Positions 24,193 through 32,982 of a stretch of 61,351 nucleotides of DNA are shown here, one piece after another. The position numbers and the translations under genes were made by a program. The notes under the pieces were generated by a model that worked only from the letters and a program-made list of their open reading frames with translations, did not search any database and was not told the origin of the DNA. This DNA is from Lachnospiraceae bacterium. Its GTDB lineage: Bacteria > Bacillota > Clostridia > Lachnospirales > Lachnospiraceae. The stretch is from contig JAQYBF010000070.1 in assembly GCA_029338875.1 (NCBI GenBank), positions 1 through 61,351 on the forward strand, written 5' to 3'. Every line of letters starts with the position of its first letter. Within the stretch, counting starts at the first letter, position 1.

Positions 24193-25791
24193 GTGAGCGA
24201 AAGAGATGATATTCTCCAGGCTAAGACAACACTTGGAATCGAATTCGGTTCCACCAATATCAAGGCCGTACTGATTGATCTTCAGGGCAAGGTTCTCGGC
24301 AAGGGCTCCCATCACTGGGAAAACCATCTGACCGATGGAATCTGGACCTATCCCTATGAGGAGATCGAGGCAGGACTTCGTGACTGCTATAAGAACCTTC
24401 GTGAAAATGTAGAGAAAACCTATGACCTGGATCTGACCAGGGTCGGTGCCATCGGCATCAGTGCCATGATGCACGGCATCATTTCCCTGGATAAGAACGG
24501 CAGGCCTCTGGCACCCTTCCAGACCTGGAGAAATTCCAATACCCAGAAGGCAGCCGATGTCCTGACGGAGCGCTTTTCCTTTAACATTCCTCTCCGCTGG
24601 ACCATCGCTCATCTCTATCAGTGCATGCTGGATGGAGATGAATATCTGAAGGATCTGGATTTCACTACAACCCTTGACAGCTATATCCACTTCCGTCTGA
24701 CCGGAGAGAAGGTCACCGGTATCGGCGATGCTTCCGGAATCTTCCCTATTGATTCCGAGAAACTGGACTACGATCAGAAGATGGTCGATTCCTTCGATGA
24801 ACTGACCAAGCCTTACGGTTATTCCTGGAAGCTTCGCGATGTCCTGCCCAAGGTTCTTGTCGCAGGCCAGGAAGCCGGCCGCCTGACCGAGGAAGGCGCA
24901 AAGCTTCTGGATGAATCCGGAAAACTGGAAGCCGGTATTCCCCTCTGCCCTCCGGAGGGTGATGCCGGAACCGGTATGACAGCTACCAATGCCGTAGCTC
25001 CCCGGACCGGAAATGTATCCGCAGGAACCTCCACCTTCGCCATGATCGTAACTGAAAAGCCTCTGTCCAAGGTGCACAGAGAGATCGATATGGTCACCAC
25101 ACCGGACGGCAAGCCCTGCGCTATGTCTCATGCCAACAACGGAACCACAGACATCAACGCCTGGCATGACCTCTTCAAGGAATTCGCCGAGCTTATGGGT
25201 GTCAATCTGGAAGGCGTCAACCTCTATGATGTTCTCTACCGGAGATCTCTGGAAGGCGATGCCGACTGCGGCGGCCTTCTGAATTACGGCTATTATTCCG
25301 GTGAAGGTGTCACCAAGCTCAATGAAGGACGTCCCCTTTACGTCCGTATGCCCAACAGCAAGCTGAACCTGGCCAATTTCATGCGGGCCCAGCTTTATAC
25401 CTCCCTCGGCGCCGTTAAGCTTGGCATGGACATCCTCCAGAAGGAAGAGCATGTGAAGATCGACCGGATCACCGGACACGGCGGACTCTTTACCACACCC
25501 GGCTGTGTTCAGAAATATCTGGCGGCCGCTATTCATACACCGGTAACCGTTATGTCTACCGCAACAGAGGGCGGTCCCTGGGGCATGGCCCTTCTGGCAG
25601 CCTATCTCTTAGAGGGCGGCGTCAAGAAGGAAAGCCTGCCGGATTATCTGAACCGACAGATCTTCGACAAGATGGAAGGCGTAACGCTTGCACCGGATGC
25701 CGAGACCGAAGAGGGCTATGAGACCTTCATCAGCCACTACAAGGACGGTCTGGCAGTCGAAAAGCAGGCCATTGAATCTGTAAACTGGTAA
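24193..25791 (+). CDS. araB: L-ribulokinase, FGGY family
   Basis: A 532-residue sugar kinase starting at GTG 24193, 6 nt after AGGAGG inside the end of araD; the stop of araD (24189-24191) is 1 nt away, so translation is coupled. N-terminal phosphate site GIEFGSTNIKAVLID, MMHGII near residue 90, TFQTWR-like FQTWRNSNTQ, the GDAGTGMTATNA nucleotide-site region and C-terminal GHGGLFTTPGCVQ. It phosphorylates L-ribulose in the pathway AraA-AraB-AraD. It is somewhat shorter than E. coli AraB (566), as in other clostridial ribulokinases that resemble xylulokinases; the araA/araD context decides the name. Confidence 0.9.
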   Translation: MSERDDILQAKTTLGIEFGSTNIKAVLIDLQGKVLGKGSHHWENHLTDGIWTYPYEEIEAGLRDCYKNLRENVEKTYDLDLTRVGAIGISAMMHGIISLDKNGRPLAPFQTWRNSNTQKAADVLTERFSFNIPLRWTIAHLYQCMLDGDEYLKDLDFTTTLDSYIHFRLTGEKVTGIGDASGIFPIDSEKLDYDQKMVDSFDELTKPYGYSWKLRDVLPKVLVAGQEAGRLTEEGAKLLDESGKLEAGIPLCPPEGDAGTGMTATNAVAPRTGNVSAGTSTFAMIVTEKPLSKVHREIDMVTTPDGKPCAMSHANNGTTDINAWHDLFKEFAELMGVNLEGVNLYDVLYRRSLEGDADCGGLLNYGYYSGEGVTKLNEGRPLYVRMPNSKLNLANFMRAQLYTSLGAVKLGMDILQKEEHVKIDRITGHGGLFTTPGCVQKYLAAAIHTPVTVMSTATEGGPWGMALLAAYLLEGGVKKESLPDYLNRQIFDKMEGVTLAPDAETEEGYETFISHYKDGLAVEKQAIESVNW

Positions 25792-25796
25792 TAGAA

Positions 25797-25854
25797 GGGA
25801 AAAATGCCTGTGATGGGACAGCAGAATGAAGCTGTCAGATCGCAGGCTATTCCC
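25797..25854 (+). other. long imperfect hairpin between araB and the transaldolase gene
   Basis: GGGAA, GCCTG, GAT and GACAGC on the left pair in order with GCTGTC, ATC, CAGGC and TTCCC on the right around AGAATGAA. There is no T-run. Such an intercistronic stem could protect or process the mRNA. Confidence 0.5.
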
Positions 25855-25887
25855 CTTTGTAAAGGTATAGAAAGAAAAGAGGATAAT

Positions 25888-26544
25888 ATGAGATTCTTTA
25901 TCGACACAGCAAATGTAGATGAAATTCGTGAAGCAAATGACATGGGCATTATTGCCGGTGTTACCACTAACCCGTCTCTGATCGCAAAAGAGGGCAGAGA
26001 TTACGCCACCGTATTAAAGGAAATCACAGATATCGTAGACGGACCCATCTCCGGCGAAGTCAAGGCAACAACCGTTGATGCAGAAGGCATGATCAAGGAA
26101 GGAAGAGAGATCGCAGCTCTTCACAAGAACATGGTCGTTAAGATCCCCATGACTGCAGAAGGCCTGAAAGCCATCAAGACCTTAAGCAGCGAAGGCATCC
26201 ATACCAACTGCACTCTCGTTTTCACAGCTAACCAGGCTCTTCTTGCAGCACGTGCCGGCGCGACCTACGTATCACCCTTCCTGGGACGTCTCGACGACAT
26301 CTCGACTCCGGGCTATGAGCTGATTGAGGAGATCGCTCAGATCTTCGAGAACTATCCGGACATCGATACCCAGATCATTGCCGCATCCGTACGGAGCCCC
26401 CTCCATGTCACCCAGTGCGCTATGGCCGGTGCAGATATCGCAACCGTTCCTTACAAGGTCATCATGCAGATGATACATCATCCTCTGACCGATGAAGGTA
26501 TCGTAAAGTTCCAGAAGGATTACCGGGCTGTTTTCGGTGACTGA
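25888..26544 (+). CDS. fsa: fructose-6-phosphate aldolase/TalC-type transaldolase
   Basis: A 218-residue TIM-barrel enzyme: [30 protein letters not shown], the Schiff-base lysine in VVKIPMT (K86), and [16 protein letters not shown]. This is the short, decameric transaldolase family (TalC/MipB). With the adjacent transketolase it would recycle pentose phosphates to fructose-6-phosphate and glyceraldehyde-3-phosphate. Transaldolase activity is more likely than aldolase activity in this context. ATG 25888 follows AAAGAGGA by 6 nt; an upstream in-frame ATG at 25804 crosses the hairpin and is unlikely. Confidence 0.9.
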   Translation: MRFFIDTANVDEIREANDMGIIAGVTTNPSLIAKEGRDYATVLKEITDIVDGPISGEVKATTVDAEGMIKEGREIAALHKNMVVKIPMTAEGLKAIKTLSSEGIHTNCTLVFTANQALLAARAGATYVSPFLGRLDDISTPGYELIEEIAQIFENYPDIDTQIIAASVRSPLHVTQCAMAGADIATVPYKVIMQMIHHPLTDEGIVKFQKDYRAVFGD

Positions 26545-26652
26545 TTCGGATTTCCGGTTTTATATGACAAGCCGGATCGAATAGTATAAGATAATAGTGT
26601 TGAGCCGGACTTTCCGGCAGAAGATTCCAGAAAATCAGAAAGGACACTTGTA

Positions 26653-27474
26653 ATGACGAATCAGGAATTGAAAAAGATCGCCAATCAGGTCCGTAAAGAC
26701 ATCGTTACCGCTCTGCATTCAGCAAAAAGCGGTCATCCGGGCGGATCTCTGGGCGCAGCAGATATTTTCACCTATCTGTATTTCGAAGAAATGAAGATCG
26801 ATCCGAAGAATCCCAGGGATCCGGATCGTGACCGTTTCGTTTTAAGTAAGGGTCATACGGCACCCGGCCTTTATTCCGCATTGGCGGAGCGCGGCTATTT
26901 CCCGAGAGAAGATCTCCTTACCCTTCGTCATGTCGGATCCTATCTTCAGGGACATCCCAATATGAACGAGACTCCGGGCGTTGATATGTCAACCGGATCT
27001 CTTGGTCAGGGCGTCTCCGCAGCTGTCGGCATGGCACTGGCTGCAAAGCTGAAAAACAAGGACTACAGAGTCTACACCCTTCTCGGCGATGGCGAGATCG
27101 AAGAGGGCCAGGTCTGGGAAGCTGCCATGTTTGCAGGAAACCATGCTCTGGACAACCTGGTTGTAATCGTCGACAATAACAACCTTCAGATCGACGGCAC
27201 CATCGAGGAAGTCAATTCTCCTTATCCGATCGATGAGAAGTTCAAGGCTTTCAAGTTCCATGTCATCAATGTCGCTGACGGCAATGACTTCGATCAGCTT
27301 CGGGCTGCATTCAAGGAAGCCCGCGAGGTAAAGGGCCAGCCTGTGGCCATTATCGCCAAGACCGTCAAGGGCAAGGGTGTCTCCTTCATGGAGAACCAGG
27401 TCGGCTGGCACGGCAAGGCTCCAAACGATGAAGAATATAAGATCGCAATGGCTGATCTTGAGAAGGAGGCATAA
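26653..27474 (+). CDS. transketolase, N-terminal (thiamine diphosphate-binding) subunit
   Basis: A 273-residue subunit with the thiamine diphosphate fold: SAKSGHPGGSLGAADI, LSKGHTAPGLYSAL, MSTGSLGQGVSAAVGMA, and the Mg/ThDP motif LGDGEIEEGQVWEAAMFAGN...VVIVDNNN. It corresponds to the first half of ordinary transketolase; the second half is the next gene, 3 nt downstream. Split transketolases are common in Clostridia and archaea. AAAGGACACTTGTA precedes the ATG. It converts pentose phosphates arising from the arabinose pathway. A 108-bp gap with small CCGG hairpins separates it from the transaldolase gene. Confidence 0.93.
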   Translation: MTNQELKKIANQVRKDIVTALHSAKSGHPGGSLGAADIFTYLYFEEMKIDPKNPRDPDRDRFVLSKGHTAPGLYSALAERGYFPREDLLTLRHVGSYLQGHPNMNETPGVDMSTGSLGQGVSAAVGMALAAKLKNKDYRVYTLLGDGEIEEGQVWEAAMFAGNHALDNLVVIVDNNNLQIDGTIEEVNSPYPIDEKFKAFKFHVINVADGNDFDQLRAAFKEAREVKGQPVAIIAKTVKGKGVSFMENQVGWHGKAPNDEEYKIAMADLEKEA

Positions 27475-27477
27475 GAC

Positions 27478-28419
27478 ATGGCAGAGCTTAAGAAAATCGC
27501 AACACGTGAAAGCTATGGCAATGCCCTGGTAGAGCTTGGAAAAGAGCATGACGATCTGATCGTTCTCGACGCGGATCTGGCCGGCGCGACCAAGACCGGT
27601 ATCTTCAAGAAGGCCTTCCCGGACCGTCATATCGACTGTGGTATCGCCGAGGGAAATATGATGGGCATCGCCGCAGGTCTGGCTGCCGCAGGAATGGTTC
27701 CCTTTGCCAGCTCCTTTGCAATGTTTGCCGCAGGACGCGCTTTTGAACAGGTTCGGAATTCCATCGGCTATCCGCATCTCAATGTAAAGATCGGCGCAAC
27801 CCATGCCGGAATCTCCGTCGGTGAAGACGGCGCTTCCCATCAGTGCTGCGAGGATATCGCCCTCATGCGTACCATCCCCGGAATGACTGTGATCGTTCCT
27901 TCCGATGATGTCGAAGCCAAGGCAGCCGTCAAGGCAGCCTATGAAATGCAGGGCCCGGTTTACCTCCGTTTCGGCCGTCTGGCAGCGCCTGTCATCAATG
28001 ACCGTCCAGACTATCATTTCGAGATCGGCAAGGGCATCCTTCTTCGTGAGGGCACAGACCTTACCATCATTGCGACCGGCCTGGAAGTCGGCTATGCCCT
28101 TGAGGCAGCTGACCGTCTGGCAGCAGACGGTATTCATGCAGAGGTCATCAACATCCATACCATCAAGCCTCTGGATGAGGAGCTGGTTCTCGCATCAGCA
28201 AAGAAGACCGGCAAGGTTGTAACCGTTGAGGAGCATTCCATCATCGGCGGTCTGGGCAGCGCGGTCGCAGATGTCCTTTCCGAGAAGCTTCCGACTCCAG
28301 TGCATAAGATCGGTGTCCGGGATACCTTCGGTGAGTCCGGTCCTGCCGTAGAGCTTCTGAAGAAGTACGAGCTGGACGGCGACGGCGTCTATAAGCAGAT
28401 CCGCGAGTGGCTGCAGTAA
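27478..28419 (+). CDS. transketolase, C-terminal (pyrimidine-binding) subunit
   Basis: A 313-residue subunit with the transketolase central and C-terminal domains: VLDADLAGATKTGIF, CGIAEGNMMGIAAGLA, FAMFAAGRAFEQVRNSI, THAGISVGEDGASHQ and a C-terminal EEHSIIGGLGSAVAD...RDTFGESG. It must pair with the preceding subunit to form an active enzyme. It is the last gene of the arabinose operon; a good terminator begins 25 nt after the stop. Confidence 0.93.
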   Translation: MAELKKIATRESYGNALVELGKEHDDLIVLDADLAGATKTGIFKKAFPDRHIDCGIAEGNMMGIAAGLAAAGMVPFASSFAMFAAGRAFEQVRNSIGYPHLNVKIGATHAGISVGEDGASHQCCEDIALMRTIPGMTVIVPSDDVEAKAAVKAAYEMQGPVYLRFGRLAAPVINDRPDYHFEIGKGILLREGTDLTIIATGLEVGYALEAADRLAADGIHAEVINIHTIKPLDEELVLASAKKTGKVVTVEEHSIIGGLGSAVADVLSEKLPTPVHKIGVRDTFGESGPAVELLKKYELDGDGVYKQIREWLQ

Positions 28420-28443
28420 TTCAATTTATATTGTGCATAAGAG

Positions 28444-28494
28444 ACAAGGTCTGTTCCAGGGATCGAGAGATCCTGGCGGCAGGCCTTGTTTTTT
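28444..28494 (+). terminator. terminator of the arabinose operon
   Basis: ACAAGGTCTG pairs with CAGGCCTTGT (one G-T), enclosing a second stem CCAGGGATC/GATCCTGG, and six T residues follow. Confidence 0.85.
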
Positions 28495-28582
28495 GAAAAC
28501 TCCGTTATTTTCGTTAATAAAGAAGATTTATGCAAAAAACCGGTCCAAAAAACTCCGTTTTTTTCACCAGAAACTCCAAAAA

Positions 28583-28672
28583 GATGTTGAAATCGATCTA
28601 CGTTTTCCGTGCACTCTGATGCTGATCCGGTCTTCATTTTTCACAGGCTGATGTGAAATCGGTCTACATTTC
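28583..28672 (+). repeat. two imperfect direct repeats upstream of the L,D-transpeptidase
   Basis: GATGTTGAAATCGATCTACG (28583-28602) and GATGTGAAATCGGTCTACAT (28650-28669) match except for a few bases and both run into TTTYC/TTTCT. The second contains a one-mismatch copy of GGTCTATATTT (28661-28671). Confidence 0.6.
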
Positions 28673-28715
28673 TTTCATACTTGTTGCAATCCTGTAAAGC
28701 AAATGAAACAGGGGA

Positions 28716-28807
28716 AAATATTCCTGAAATAATTAATAGGAATATTTATCAATAATAACGATTTTTCCCTGAAGTGAAAAAAGATGTTGTGCAATATAAT
28801 ATTCCTG
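28716..28807 (+). repeat. AATATTCCT repeats, possible operator
   Basis: AAATATTCCT (28716-28725) and AGGAATATTT (28738-28747) form a perfect 10-bp inverted repeat with a 12-nt spacer. AATATTCCTG recurs as a direct copy at 28798-28807. The rest of the 469-bp gene-free region is AT-rich, with no clear -35/-10 pair. Confidence 0.6.
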
Positions 28808-28888
28808 TCTGTGCTAAAATTTTATTAAATGAAAATTTAATCGTACTGTGCCTCGGCGTGGTATGAAAGGAATAGAGGAGAAAGACTG

Positions 28889-30187
28889 ATGAATAAGACT
28901 GGAACAAAAAAGACTCGGATCATAGTGGCTGTCGTAATTCTGGCTGTCATTCTCTGCGCTCTCGTTTTCTTCCTTCGACAGAGGAAGGTCGTAAATGGAA
29001 AGACACTGACCGGCATTACGTCTTCAAGTGACAGTCAGATTGCCGACAAATATCTGAATCAGGAATATAAGGCAAGCCATACTTTTGCCGACAAGAAGCT
29101 GAATGACCAGTTTGTGAAGACGACTGCGGAAGTGACCGGAAAGGAAACCGGGATCTTCGGACCGCAGAATATTGCGGTCAAGGTGACCAATACTGTGGAC
29201 ACTGATGCATTAAAGACCTATCTGGACCAGTGGAACAGCGAAAATACAGCAAGCAAGGATGCCAGCATCTACTACGATGATGCATCCGGCAAATATCAGA
29301 TTGAGAAGGAAAGCCAGGGCACAACGGTAGATACCGATGCTTTGATCCAGGATGCCGAGGCCGGAAAGACCGGACTCAAGCTTTCCGATTATTATGTAAA
29401 GCCGGTTTATACAGCCAAGAATCTGAAGGAAAAAGCGGAAAAGCTGAACAAGCTTCTGGACTGGCATGTCACCTATTCTGATGGAAAGAAAGCGACCATT
29501 ACCAAGGACGATATTATCGTTCAGCCTGACGGAAGCTATCAGCTGGCTGATCTGACCAAGACCTTCAAGCAGCTTCTGACGGAAGTCAATAAGGATTATA
29601 CAACGGTCGGCAAGGGCTTTCCGGTTCTTCTCCATGACGGAAGCATGCAGACTGTAACCGGAGGAACCTGGGGCACCTATGTGGATACAAAGAGTGAAAT
29701 CAGCCATCTGATGGAAGACCTGGATGAGGCAAAATCAGAGGACAACCGGGAACCTGAGATGGCTGGCAGAGAGAACGACATGAGTAAGTATGACTCCGAT
29801 CTGATCATCGAGGTCAGCATTTCCCAGCAGCATCTCTGGGCCTATGATCCCAGCGGAAATATTAAGATTGACTATCCGGTTGTTACCGGCCAGAAGGGTG
29901 TTACCGATACACCGACCGGTGTCTTCTACTGCCTGATGAAGAAGAAGGATCATACCATGAACGGAACGAGTGCATCCGGCAAGGCCTATTCCACAGACTG
30001 CAGCCGTTTCATGTGGGTTACCAATTCGGGTGTCGGCATCCATGATGCTCCCTGGAGAAATGCCTTCGGCGGAACCATCTATATGACCCACGGATCCAAC
30101 GGCTGTATCAACAGCCCGACCGACAAGGTCACAGAGCTTTATGACATGGTCAAGGAAGGAAAGACCATGATCATTATTCACCAGTGA
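28889..30187 (+). CDS. L,D-transpeptidase (YkuD domain)
   Basis: A 432-residue envelope enzyme: short cytoplasmic start, one membrane anchor (about 10-28), an extracellular region with a peptidoglycan-binding-like domain (about 120-275), and a C-terminal YkuD catalytic domain (about 305-432). The active site is visible as GIHDAPW followed by MTHGSNGCIN, with H401, G402 and catalytic C406. It would make 3-3 crosslinks in peptidoglycan or attach proteins to it. Gene stands alone, with repeat-rich leader and a palindromic terminator after it. AGAGGAGAAAGACTG precedes the ATG. Confidence 0.93.
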   Translation: MNKTGTKKTRIIVAVVILAVILCALVFFLRQRKVVNGKTLTGITSSSDSQIADKYLNQEYKASHTFADKKLNDQFVKTTAEVTGKETGIFGPQNIAVKVTNTVDTDALKTYLDQWNSENTASKDASIYYDDASGKYQIEKESQGTTVDTDALIQDAEAGKTGLKLSDYYVKPVYTAKNLKEKAEKLNKLLDWHVTYSDGKKATITKDDIIVQPDGSYQLADLTKTFKQLLTEVNKDYTTVGKGFPVLLHDGSMQTVTGGTWGTYVDTKSEISHLMEDLDEAKSEDNREPEMAGRENDMSKYDSDLIIEVSISQQHLWAYDPSGNIKIDYPVVTGQKGVTDTPTGVFYCLMKKKDHTMNGTSASGKAYSTDCSRFMWVTNSGVGIHDAPWRNAFGGTIYMTHGSNGCINSPTDKVTELYDMVKEGKTMIIIHQ

Positions 30188-30255
30188 GGATCATGAAAAG
30201 CAGAATAGCGAGAGTGCCAGGCACGCAGCAGATCTTCAGTGATCTTGATAAAAAT

Positions 30256-30300
30256 GAGGATCGCGGGAGTGTGAAGCAAGCAGCGAATCTGCTGATCATA
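30256..30300 (+). repeat. dispersed repeat, copy 1
   Basis: GAGGATCGCGGGAGTGTGAA then GCAAGCAGCGAATC...TGATCATAC. It is about 80% identical to 50444-50488. Its own stem is degraded compared with the second copy. Confidence 0.7.
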
Positions 30301-30316
30301 CGGATATGTAAAAATA

Positions 30317-30352
30317 GAGCCATGGGGCAGCTGCCCCATGGCTCTTCTTTTC
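30317..30352. terminator. bidirectional terminator, 28-bp perfect palindrome
   Basis: GAGCCATGGGGCAG and CTGCCCCATGGCTC form a perfect inverted repeat without a spacer (30317-30344). T-rich sequence follows on the plus strand and A residues precede it, so it can serve both the L,D-transpeptidase gene and the convergent aspartokinase gene. Confidence 0.8.
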
Positions 30353-30364
30353 GCTTCTCTTATC

Positions 30365-31684
30365 TTATAGCTGAGTCACAACAAAGATATCGTAGATGGC
30401 CTTGATCGCCTTCTCGAAATCCTTCTCATCGACTCCGATGATAATATTGAGCTCGGAAGATCCCTGATCGATCATTCGGACATTGACTCTGGCATGGGCC
30501 AGGGCGGAGAAGATTCTGCCCGATGTGCCATAGGCGGACTTCATTCCCCGGCCGACGACTGCGATCAGAGCCAGATCCGGCTGAATCTCGATGGAATCCG
30601 GATGGGTCAGCCGGTGGATCTCGGAAACGACCTGCTGCTCCTTATCGAGGAATTCGTCCTCATGGACAACAATGGTCATGGTATCAATGCCGGACGGCAT
30701 GTGTTCGAAGCTGATGCCATGGTCTTCGAAAGCCTGGAGAACCTTTCGGCCGAAGCCGACTTCGGAATTCATCAGGGCCTTTGTGATATCGACTGCGCAG
30801 AAGCCCTTCTTTCCGGCAATACCGGTGATCATATACTGGGGCTTACGAGCAGTAGATTCGACAATCCATGTGCCGGCATCGTCCGGACGGTTTGTATTTC
30901 TGATATTGATCGGAATGCCCTTGGAACGGACCGGGAAGATAGCGTCTTCATGGAGAACGGAGGCACCCATATAGGAAAGCTCGCGAAGCTCCCGATAGGT
31001 GATGGTGTCGATGCTCTTGGGATGATCGATGATTCTCGGATCTGCGACCAGAAAGCCCGATACGTCGGTCCAGTTTTCATAGACATCGGCTCCGCAGGCG
31101 CCGGCAACGATGGATCCTGTAACATCGGATCCGCCTCTGGAGAAGGTCTTGATTTTTCCGTCCTTGCCTCTTCCGTAGAAGCCCGGGATCACGGCCCTGG
31201 GGGTCTCGGCAAGACGCTGGCCCAGGACCTTTTCCGTCTTATAGGTATTGAGATTTCCCTCTTCATTAAAGAAGATCACATCAAAGGGATCGATGAATTC
31301 ATAACCCAGATACCTGGCCATGACGTGGCCGTTCAGATATTCTCCGCGGCTGGCAGCGTAATCCAGGGTCGGATCTTCCTTCAGATTCTTTTCGATGGTC
31401 TCAAATTCATCGTCCAGGCTGAAATCCAGCTGCAGGCCCTCGATGATCTCATTGTAACGGGCCTTGATATCCAGAAGCTGCTGGTGGAGGTCTCCGCCGT
31501 TTACAGCAATCTGATAGGCTTTGATCAGCATATCCGTGACCTTGGTGTCTCCGCTGAACCGTTTGCCGGGAGCGCTTGGAATCACATAGACTCTGGATTC
31601 ATCGCTTTTAATGATACGGCCTACTTTTTCAAACTGCTTTGCATCTGCCAGGGAACTTCCTCCGAACTTCACAACCTTTTTCAT
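30365..31684 (-). CDS. lysC: aspartate kinase
   Basis: A 439-residue monofunctional aspartokinase: VVKFGGSSLADAKQFEKV at the start, the kinase-domain TFSRGGSDVTGSIVAGACGADVYENWTDVSGF (about residues 180-215), and two C-terminal ACT domains (about 300-435) that normally bind lysine or threonine. It phosphorylates aspartate, the first step toward lysine, threonine, methionine and diaminopimelate. It stands alone; AAAGG lies 7 nt before the ATG on the minus strand. A long open frame on the opposite strand (30494-31717) is a coding-bias shadow. Confidence 0.93.
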   Translation of the reverse strand: MKKVVKFGGSSLADAKQFEKVGRIIKSDESRVYVIPSAPGKRFSGDTKVTDMLIKAYQIAVNGGDLHQQLLDIKARYNEIIEGLQLDFSLDDEFETIEKNLKEDPTLDYAASRGEYLNGHVMARYLGYEFIDPFDVIFFNEEGNLNTYKTEKVLGQRLAETPRAVIPGFYGRGKDGKIKTFSRGGSDVTGSIVAGACGADVYENWTDVSGFLVADPRIIDHPKSIDTITYRELRELSYMGASVLHEDAIFPVRSKGIPINIRNTNRPDDAGTWIVESTARKPQYMITGIAGKKGFCAVDITKALMNSEVGFGRKVLQAFEDHGISFEHMPSGIDTMTIVVHEDEFLDKEQQVVSEIHRLTHPDSIEIQPDLALIAVVGRGMKSAYGTSGRIFSALAHARVNVRMIDQGSSELNIIIGVDEKDFEKAIKAIYDIFVVTQL

Positions 31685-31802
31685 GTTCTAACCTTTCTTG
31701 TGTCCAGTCTTTTATAGGTAATCTTTTTCTTAAATCAAAATCATACCACGCCCGGGAAAATTATGAAAGAGGCTTGTGTTAGTGGTTTACATGCCTCACA
31801 TA

Positions 31803-31811
31803 TGGTATACT
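31803..31811 (+). promoter_or_regulatory. extended -10 promoter of uppP
   Basis: TGGTATACT is a good extended -10; no matching -35 is evident. It lies 63 nt before the start codon. Confidence 0.45.
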
Positions 31812-31873
31812 TTTTCCGGTTTCGATTTGAATTCAATATGGTATATAGATAGAAAGGATTTTAAAATTCAATT

Positions 31874-32737
31874 ATGGATATCTTAAAAGCGATCCTCTAC
31901 GGTATCGTAGAAGGAATTACCGAATGGCTCCCGGTCAGCTCGACCGGCCACATGATCCTTCTGGACCGTGTCTGCCGGATCAAGCAGGGAAATGATTTCT
32001 GGCAGATGTTTCTGGTAGTCATCCAGTTCGGCGCCATCCTGGCTGTCATTCTCATGTACTGGAAGACCATCTGGCCCTTCGGCAGATCCAAAAAGACCGG
32101 CCGCATCATGGTCAAGCGCCACACCTTAAGCCTCTGGGGTAAGACCATCGTTGCCTGCATTCCCGCAGGAATCGTCGGCGTACTCCTGGACGACTGGCTG
32201 GATGCCAACCTCTATAATGCCCTGGTCGTATCCATCATGCTGATCCTTGTCGGCGTTGCCTTCATCGTCGTTGAAAACCGGAGAGAGAAGACGGATGCCG
32301 TGGCAAATGTAAACCGTCTCAGCGAATTAACCTACAAGGACGCACTGATCATCGGTCTCTTTCAGCTGGTTGCCGCCTGCCTGCCCGGAACTTCCCGTTC
32401 CGGCTCGACCATCCTCGGCGGCATCATGATCGGTGTCTCAAGAAAAGTCGCAGCAGAATTTACCTTCATCTTAGCCATCCCTGTTATGGCCGGCGCAAGT
32501 CTTTTGAAGATCTTCAAGTTCTTCCATGCGGGCAATGTCCTGACCGGATATCAGACCGCCATTCTTCTGACCGGATGCATCGTAGCCTTCCTGGTGTCCG
32601 TCTTCATCATCCGTTTCCTGATGAGCTACATCAAGAAGCACGACTTCAAGGTCTTCGGCTGGTACCGGATTGCACTTGGCATCTTTGTCATCCTGGCCTT
32701 CCTGATCAGCGGAGCAGGCATTACTGCAATTCAGTAA
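31874..32737 (+). CDS. uppP: undecaprenyl-diphosphatase
   Basis: A 287-residue polytopic membrane protein of the BacA/UppP family, with the two catalytic signatures EGITEWLPVSSTGHMILL (about 14-31) and LPGTSRSGSTI (about 175-185). It dephosphorylates undecaprenyl diphosphate to recycle the lipid carrier of cell-wall synthesis and can confer bacitracin resistance. AGAAAGGA is 16 nt before the ATG, an unusually long spacing. Single-gene unit with a terminator after it. Confidence 0.95.
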   Translation: MDILKAILYGIVEGITEWLPVSSTGHMILLDRVCRIKQGNDFWQMFLVVIQFGAILAVILMYWKTIWPFGRSKKTGRIMVKRHTLSLWGKTIVACIPAGIVGVLLDDWLDANLYNALVVSIMLILVGVAFIVVENRREKTDAVANVNRLSELTYKDALIIGLFQLVAACLPGTSRSGSTILGGIMIGVSRKVAAEFTFILAIPVMAGASLLKIFKFFHAGNVLTGYQTAILLTGCIVAFLVSVFIIRFLMSYIKKHDFKVFGWYRIALGIFVILAFLISGAGITAIQ

Positions 32738-32818
32738 GATATAAAGAAAATCCGTGCAAAGATTCATGCAAAGAAAAGGAGCTGGCGCAGATAAGCTGCA
32801 CAGCTCCCTTGAAAGAAA

Positions 32819-32845
32819 AACCCGTCTTCGAACGGGTTCTTTCTA
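32819..32845 (+). terminator. terminator after uppP
   Basis: AACCCGT-CTTCGA-ACGGGTT is a perfect 7-bp stem preceded by A residues and followed by CTTTCT. A weaker GGAGCT/AGCTCC stem lies just upstream. Confidence 0.65.
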
Positions 32846-32982
32846 TATGAAGAGAAAATCGATGAAGAGAAAATCAATGTCTAAGATCTGTCAATCTGAA
32901 GAAATGGATCGAGATAGAAATTTTCCATCAAAATCGATCCCTGAGACCCGAAAGCTGGTTAATAAAGATCGGAATTCAGGAC

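Noticed and set aside
24091-25536. A 481-codon minus-strand frame across araB
   Set aside because: Shadow of araB caused by codon bias; no motif and no ribosome site.
26989-28158. A 389-codon minus-strand frame over the transketolase genes
   Set aside because: Shadow of the two plus-strand transketolase subunits, which have all expected motifs.
30494-31717. A 407-codon open frame on the plus strand opposite aspartokinase
   Set aside because: It mirrors lysC codons, has no recognisable domain, and the minus-strand frame encodes a clear aspartokinase.
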